Shown here piece by piece: positions 63,340-64,000 of a DNA stretch of 64,000 bases; the first letter of the stretch is position 1, and every line of letters begins with the position of its first letter. Made by a program: the position numbers and the translations under genes. The DNA is from Fortiea sp. LEGE XX443. GTDB taxonomy: Bacteria; Cyanobacteriota; Cyanobacteriia; Cyanobacteriales; Nostocaceae. The notes beneath the pieces were generated by a model. That model was not told the DNA's origin. It searched no databases and saw only the letters and a program-made list of their open reading frames with translations. The stretch covers positions 1-64,000 of the forward strand of contig NZ_JADEXZ010000007.1 of NCBI RefSeq assembly GCF_015206815.1, read 5' to 3'.

Positions 63340-64000
63340 TTTAACTCAAAAAATTTGTAATTGTGCATACTAAAGTTAAGTGAAAGTGCAGCTTGTAAGT
63401 TAGCTGTGATCAATCATCGTAACTAACTCGTTAGCGCCCTTGCTTTTTGATGTTGTTATCAGCCAAAGTTTGCCCTTAGTCTTAATATTCTAGCCGAATC
63501 GAATGATCACTTAATGGTAGTTCTCTCATCAATAAATTACTAAGATTTGATGAGGTAAATACCACTATTTTAAGTTGTTGTGGTAATAGATTTTCTTTTC
63601 TAGTTCTGGTTAATATTGGTGCTATTTCCACTATATGTTGAACAGCAATTTATTTCTATCTTGCCATTGGGTAATTTATGAGCTATGTATCTAAAGTTTT
63701 CCCTCTGAGAATATTTTAACTCATCGAGATTGTGAGAAAAGTGAAGCGGAATTTACATACAGCCAGTTTTACTTGGTGGTAGCTAAAAAAATTTTGGCAT
63801 TCTAGAACAGAACTGTTGCTCATTTCTCATTCACACAAATTCAAAATTTGAATTTCACTCAACGTTAAAACGCTATATTTTTGTCAGATTTTTTCACAAA
63901 CTGTAATTATTTTAGACCTAGGAAAGATATTTACATTCATAATTACCATTCTGTAGCAGTAGTCTGTGAGAAACATCATTCTCAATCCTTCAATTTAAAT
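63340..64000. other. Right-end intergenic region
   Basis: About 660 bp of AT-rich sequence to the window edge, without a protein-like frame, RNA fold or repeat that I could recognise. It must contain the glycosyltransferase promoter. Confidence 0.5.

Overview
The window looks like chromosomal DNA of a filamentous, probably heterocyst-forming cyanobacterium of the Nostoc/Anabaena/Calothrix type. The sequence is AT-rich with very frequent HIP1 octamers (GCGATCGC). Short heptamer-type tandem repeats (STRRs) fill the gaps between genes. Several genes are cyanobacterial hallmarks: a CRR6-type NDH-1 assembly factor, a ClpR/ClpP3 pair, Ccs1/CcdA cytochrome c biogenesis, and a ThiE with the long N-terminal extension. 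No rRNA, CRISPR array, prophage or conjugation genes were seen.

Layout. 1-5000: the tail of an IS5-type element, a Nif3-like gene, small conserved genes, an MBL-fold hydrolase, a 40-aa membrane protein gene, and a graveyard of a truncated gene, an IS5-like end and an IS1-type transposase tail. 5000-13200: a site-2 protease, a GH13 alpha-amylase with CBM20, a TerB-like acidic protein, a 2'-5' RNA ligase-like protein, a YciI protein, the SRP RNA gene, a phasin-like protein and queF. 13300-23000 (mostly minus): ccs1-ccdA, a divergent succinyl-CoA ligase-like pair, a J-domain protein and clpR-clpP3, plus one plus-strand membrane protein. 23100-29400: two overlapping von Willebrand A genes, a duplicated secreted family with one decayed copy, a MITE-like insertion and a PEP-CTERM protein. 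29500-33300: urease ureD-A-B-(DUF1349)-C. 33400-45400: a Pro/Thr-rich secreted protein, an RND efflux pair, crr6, rdgB, an RTX-type protein and a phosphohexomutase. 45500-50100: a VapBC-like module, a truncated second toxin-antitoxin pair, a STAND/NB-ARC-TPR protein, a 41-aa membrane protein and tRNA-Leu(CAA). 50300-56800: an alpha-hydroxyacid oxidase, a DJ-1/PfpI protein beside its broken AraC regulator, an Rpn-type nuclease, an M48 protease and murA. 56800-64000: tRNA-Leu(CAG), a SpoU methyltransferase, a beta-helix/SPOR-like protein, thiE-thiS and a GT4 glycosyltransferase.

Most genes are ordinary core genes. No complete new multi-gene system could be demonstrated. The most unusual observations are: a succinyl-CoA ligase-like pair in which the phospho-histidine and its partner glutamate both appear to be glutamine; a DUF1349 gene inside the urease structural operon; an AraC regulator frame interrupted by two in-frame TAG codons and a short insertion; a 177-bp inverted-repeat element with 10-bp target duplications; and two neighbouring proteins sharing a four-cysteine C-terminal module. 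All calls come from reading the sequence by eye; no database search was possible.
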